The position numbers were made by a program, and so were the translations under genes. Below are positions 37,402 to 39,227 of a stretch of 39,227 bases of DNA, piece after piece. The notes under the pieces were generated by a model, which saw only the letters and a program-made list of their open reading frames with translations, did no database searches and was not told where the DNA came from. Each line of letters opens with the position of its first letter. Positions within the stretch are counted from its first letter, which is position 1. The stretch covers positions 1 through 39,227 of the forward strand of contig JACKBU010000035.1 of the NCBI GenBank assembly GCA_020634395.1. The letters are read 5' to 3'. The stretch comes from Ardenticatenaceae bacterium (GTDB lineage Bacteria; Chloroflexota; Anaerolineae; Promineifilales; Promineifilaceae).

Positions 37402-39227
37402 ATGATCGATCAAGACCACATCAGCGGCTCGGTGGAGCGTATCACTTACTACAATGAAGAAAACGGCTACTCCGTCATTCGCCTGAAGCCCGACTCGCGG
37501 GGGATGCTGCCTTTCAAATACGCCAGCGGCCGGGATGCGCTGATTACCGTGGTGGGGAATTTGCCGGAAGTGCAGCCCGGTGAATGGCTCAAACTAACCG
37601 GTAAATGGACCAGTCATGCGAAACACGGCCGTCAATTCCAGGCCGAGTTTTGCGAACAATCCTTGCCCGCCACCACCGAGGGCATCAAACGCTACCTCGG
37701 CTCCGGCATGATCCGCGGCGTGGGCCGGGTGATGGCCGAGCGCATCGTTGACCGCTTCGGGGAAGAGACGCTGGACGTCATCGACTACCGGCCGACCGAG
37801 CTGCGCAAGGTGCTGGGTATCGGCGATAAGCGGGTAGACAGCATCGTCAAGTCGTGGGAACAGCAGCGGGCCATTAAGGACGTGATGATCTTCCTGCAAT
37901 CGCATGGCGTGTCGACTACCCTGGCCACCAAAATCTACAAGCAGTACGGCGACCAGTCGCTGGCGGTGGTGCAAAACACGCCTTATCGATTGGTCAACGA
38001 CGTGTACGGCATTGGCTTTAAGACGGCCGATAAAATTGCCCAGGCGCTTGGTCTGGCTCTGGATGATCCGGGCCGCATTGAGGCAGGCGTGGCTTACACG
38101 CTCAACCGCATGGCCGAGGAAGGCCACGTCTACATGCCGCAGGAAGACCTGGAGCCGGAAGCGGCGGAGATTTTAGGCGTGGTGCCGGAAAAGGTAACGG
38201 CCGTTATCGACCAATTAGAAAACTCCGACTTCATCAAACGCGAAACTATCCGCTACGAAATCGCCCCCAACCAACCAGCCAACAAACACACTAACCAACA
38301 AACAAACCAACCACCCAACCCACCCACTCTTCACGAAGAACGCGCCGTCTACCTGACCCCCTTCTATTACTCCGAAATCGGCGTCACCCAGCGCGTGCGC
38401 CGCATGATCGCCCATCCCACCAGCCGCCTGACCAACCTGCGCCGCCCGTCCGAAATTCGCAAGCCGCAATCCAAAATTGCCCTGTCTGAGCAGCAGATGG
38501 GGGCGGTGCAAACGGCCGTCTCCCACAAAGTCACCATCCTCACCGGCGGGCCGGGTACAGGCAAAACCACCACCCTGCGCGCCCTGCTGGACCTGCTGGA
38601 CGCCAACGGGCGCACCTACGCCCTGGCCTCGCCCACCGGCCGTGCCGCCAAACGCCTGGCCGAAGCCACCGGCCGCGCCGCCAAAACCATCCACCGCCTG
38701 CTGGAATTTAGTCCCGGCGAAGGCTTTGGCCGCAACGAAGAAAACCCGTTGGACGTGGACATGGTGGTCATCGACGAAACCTCCATGCTCGATCTGGTGC
38801 TGGCGAATAATTTGCTAAAGGCCATTGGCCCGGACACACACCTGCTGCTGGTGGGCGACGTGGACCAACTGCCCAGCGTGGGCGCAGGCGACGTGCTGGG
38901 CGATTTGATCAATTCCGGCGTCGCCCCGGTGATTCGCCTGCAAACCATCTTCCGCCAGGCGGCCAATTCGCTGATCATCAGCAACGCCCACCGCATCAAC
39001 CAGGGGCAGATGCCGGAAACTGCCAGCGACAGGCCGGGCGGCCCGCCGCCCGACTTCTTTATCTTCATTAAAGAAGACCCGGACGAAGCGGCCGACCTGC
39101 TGGTGGACATTGTGCAACAGCGTGTGCCGCAAAAATTCAATCTGGATCCGGTGGACGACATCCAGGTGCTGTCGCCGATGTACAATGGCAGCGTGGGCGT
39201 GAGCAACCTGAATTTGCTGCTGCAAAG
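37402..39227 (+). CDS. recD2: RecD2-like ATP-dependent DNA helicase (3' end outside window)
   Basis: The first 608 residues of a superfamily 1B helicase. The N-terminal OB-like part (ISGSVERITYYNEENGYSVIRLK) and helix-hairpin-helix motifs (YLGSGMIRGVGRVMAERIV; LRKVLGIGDKRV; VYGIGFKTADKIA) are RecD2 hallmarks. Walker A is TGGPGTGKTTT (about 382-390), Walker B VVIDETSML (about 454), then LVGDVDQLPSVGAG. RecD2 acts in DNA repair without RecBC. An Asn/Gln/Pro/Thr-rich stretch (about 289-310) is coded by A/C-rich simple repeats at 38266-38331. The frame is open to the window end. Confidence 0.93.
   Translation, partial: MIDQDHISGSVERITYYNEENGYSVIRLKPDSRGMLPFKYASGRDALITVVGNLPEVQPGEWLKLTGKWTSHAKHGRQFQAEFCEQSLPATTEGIKRYLGSGMIRGVGRVMAERIVDRFGEETLDVIDYRPTELRKVLGIGDKRVDSIVKSWEQQRAIKDVMIFLQSHGVSTTLATKIYKQYGDQSLAVVQNTPYRLVNDVYGIGFKTADKIAQALGLALDDPGRIEAGVAYTLNRMAEEGHVYMPQEDLEPEAAEILGVVPEKVTAVIDQLENSDFIKRETIRYEIAPNQPANKHTNQQTNQPPNPPTLHEERAVYLTPFYYSEIGVTQRVRRMIAHPTSRLTNLRRPSEIRKPQSKIALSEQQMGAVQTAVSHKVTILTGGPGTGKTTTLRALLDLLDANGRTYALASPTGRAAKRLAEATGRAAKTIHRLLEFSPGEGFGRNEENPLDVDMVVIDETSMLDLVLANNLLKAIGPDTHLLLVGDVDQLPSVGAGDVLGDLINSGVAPVIRLQTIFRQAANSLIISNAHRINQGQMPETASDRPGGPPPDFFIFIKEDPDEAADLLVDIVQQRVPQKFNLDPVDDIQVLSPMYNGSVGVSNLNLLLQ
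38266..38331. repeat. AACC/AAC-rich simple repeats inside recD2
   Basis: Irregular CCAA, ACAAAC and CCACCC units keep the frame and encode a polar linker between the helix-hairpin-helix part and the helicase core. Composition contrasts sharply with neighbouring codons. Confidence 0.65.

Overview
This window looks like chromosomal DNA from a Chloroflexota bacterium of the Anaerolineae/Caldilineae kind. That assignment is an inference. It rests on moderately high GC, a VEVTR-repeat LysM lipoprotein, receiver-CpaE fusions, a multiheme cytochrome, four-S1-repeat S1, and gene order unlike well-studied phyla. No rRNA, tRNA, CRISPR array, transposase or phage module was seen. Both ends are cut inside genes: aspS on the left and a recD2-like helicase on the right.

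Layout. 1-9071 is housekeeping: aspS end, a 14-TM type MFS exporter, a stand-alone Nfu N-domain protein, a large sensor kinase, lspA-rluD, a methyltransferase and an unknown protein. 9219-18886 is a stress-type block: Dps, an orphan NarL-type regulator with a degenerate receiver, a short SDR-like protein, two PRC-barrel proteins, a P-loop-kinase-like protein without Walker A, a DksA/TraR zinc finger protein, an S1 protein, YozE-like and sll1863-like proteins, a SIMPL protein and a cold-shock protein. 19064-20188 is a LysM lipoprotein. 20524-27999 is a GntR-headed catabolic operon with two carbamoyltransferase paralogs, carbamate kinase and two fold-type II PLP enzymes, interrupted by two S23-type four-helix-bundle genes. 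28112-32136 is a minus-strand set with a heptaheme cytochrome, a membrane protein, a pilin-like/lectin-like protein and a receiver-CpaE ATPase, divergent from an Hpt protein. 32952-37000 is a CysM/Mec/CysO/MoeZ-type cysteine biosynthesis operon with a thioredoxin-like and a DUF4395 protein.

Three signals run across ordinary annotation. First, the palindrome ACGGCCGT occurs about 75 times by hand count, against less than one expected, like the HIP1 palindrome of cyanobacteria. Second, short-period (6-8 nt) self-complementary arrays sit at gene ends; in eight genes the TAG stop codon lies inside or directly beside the array. Third, both S23 genes lie between the two complementary arms of such arrays (20 of 21 positions pair in one case). 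This resembles the intervening sequences of 23S rRNA but here lies inside a metabolic operon, and it is my best candidate for an undescribed element.

Regulatory reading. Good sigma70-type promoters are visible for the sensor kinase, the cold-shock gene, gntR and the cys operon. The cold-shock gene has a palindromic operator candidate in the promoter spacer and a terminator-like hairpin in its leader. The cys operon has a leader of about 250 nt with a candidate small ORF carrying two Cys codons, followed by paired hairpin segments, which suggests attenuation by cysteine supply. All functions come from reading motifs by eye; no database search was run.
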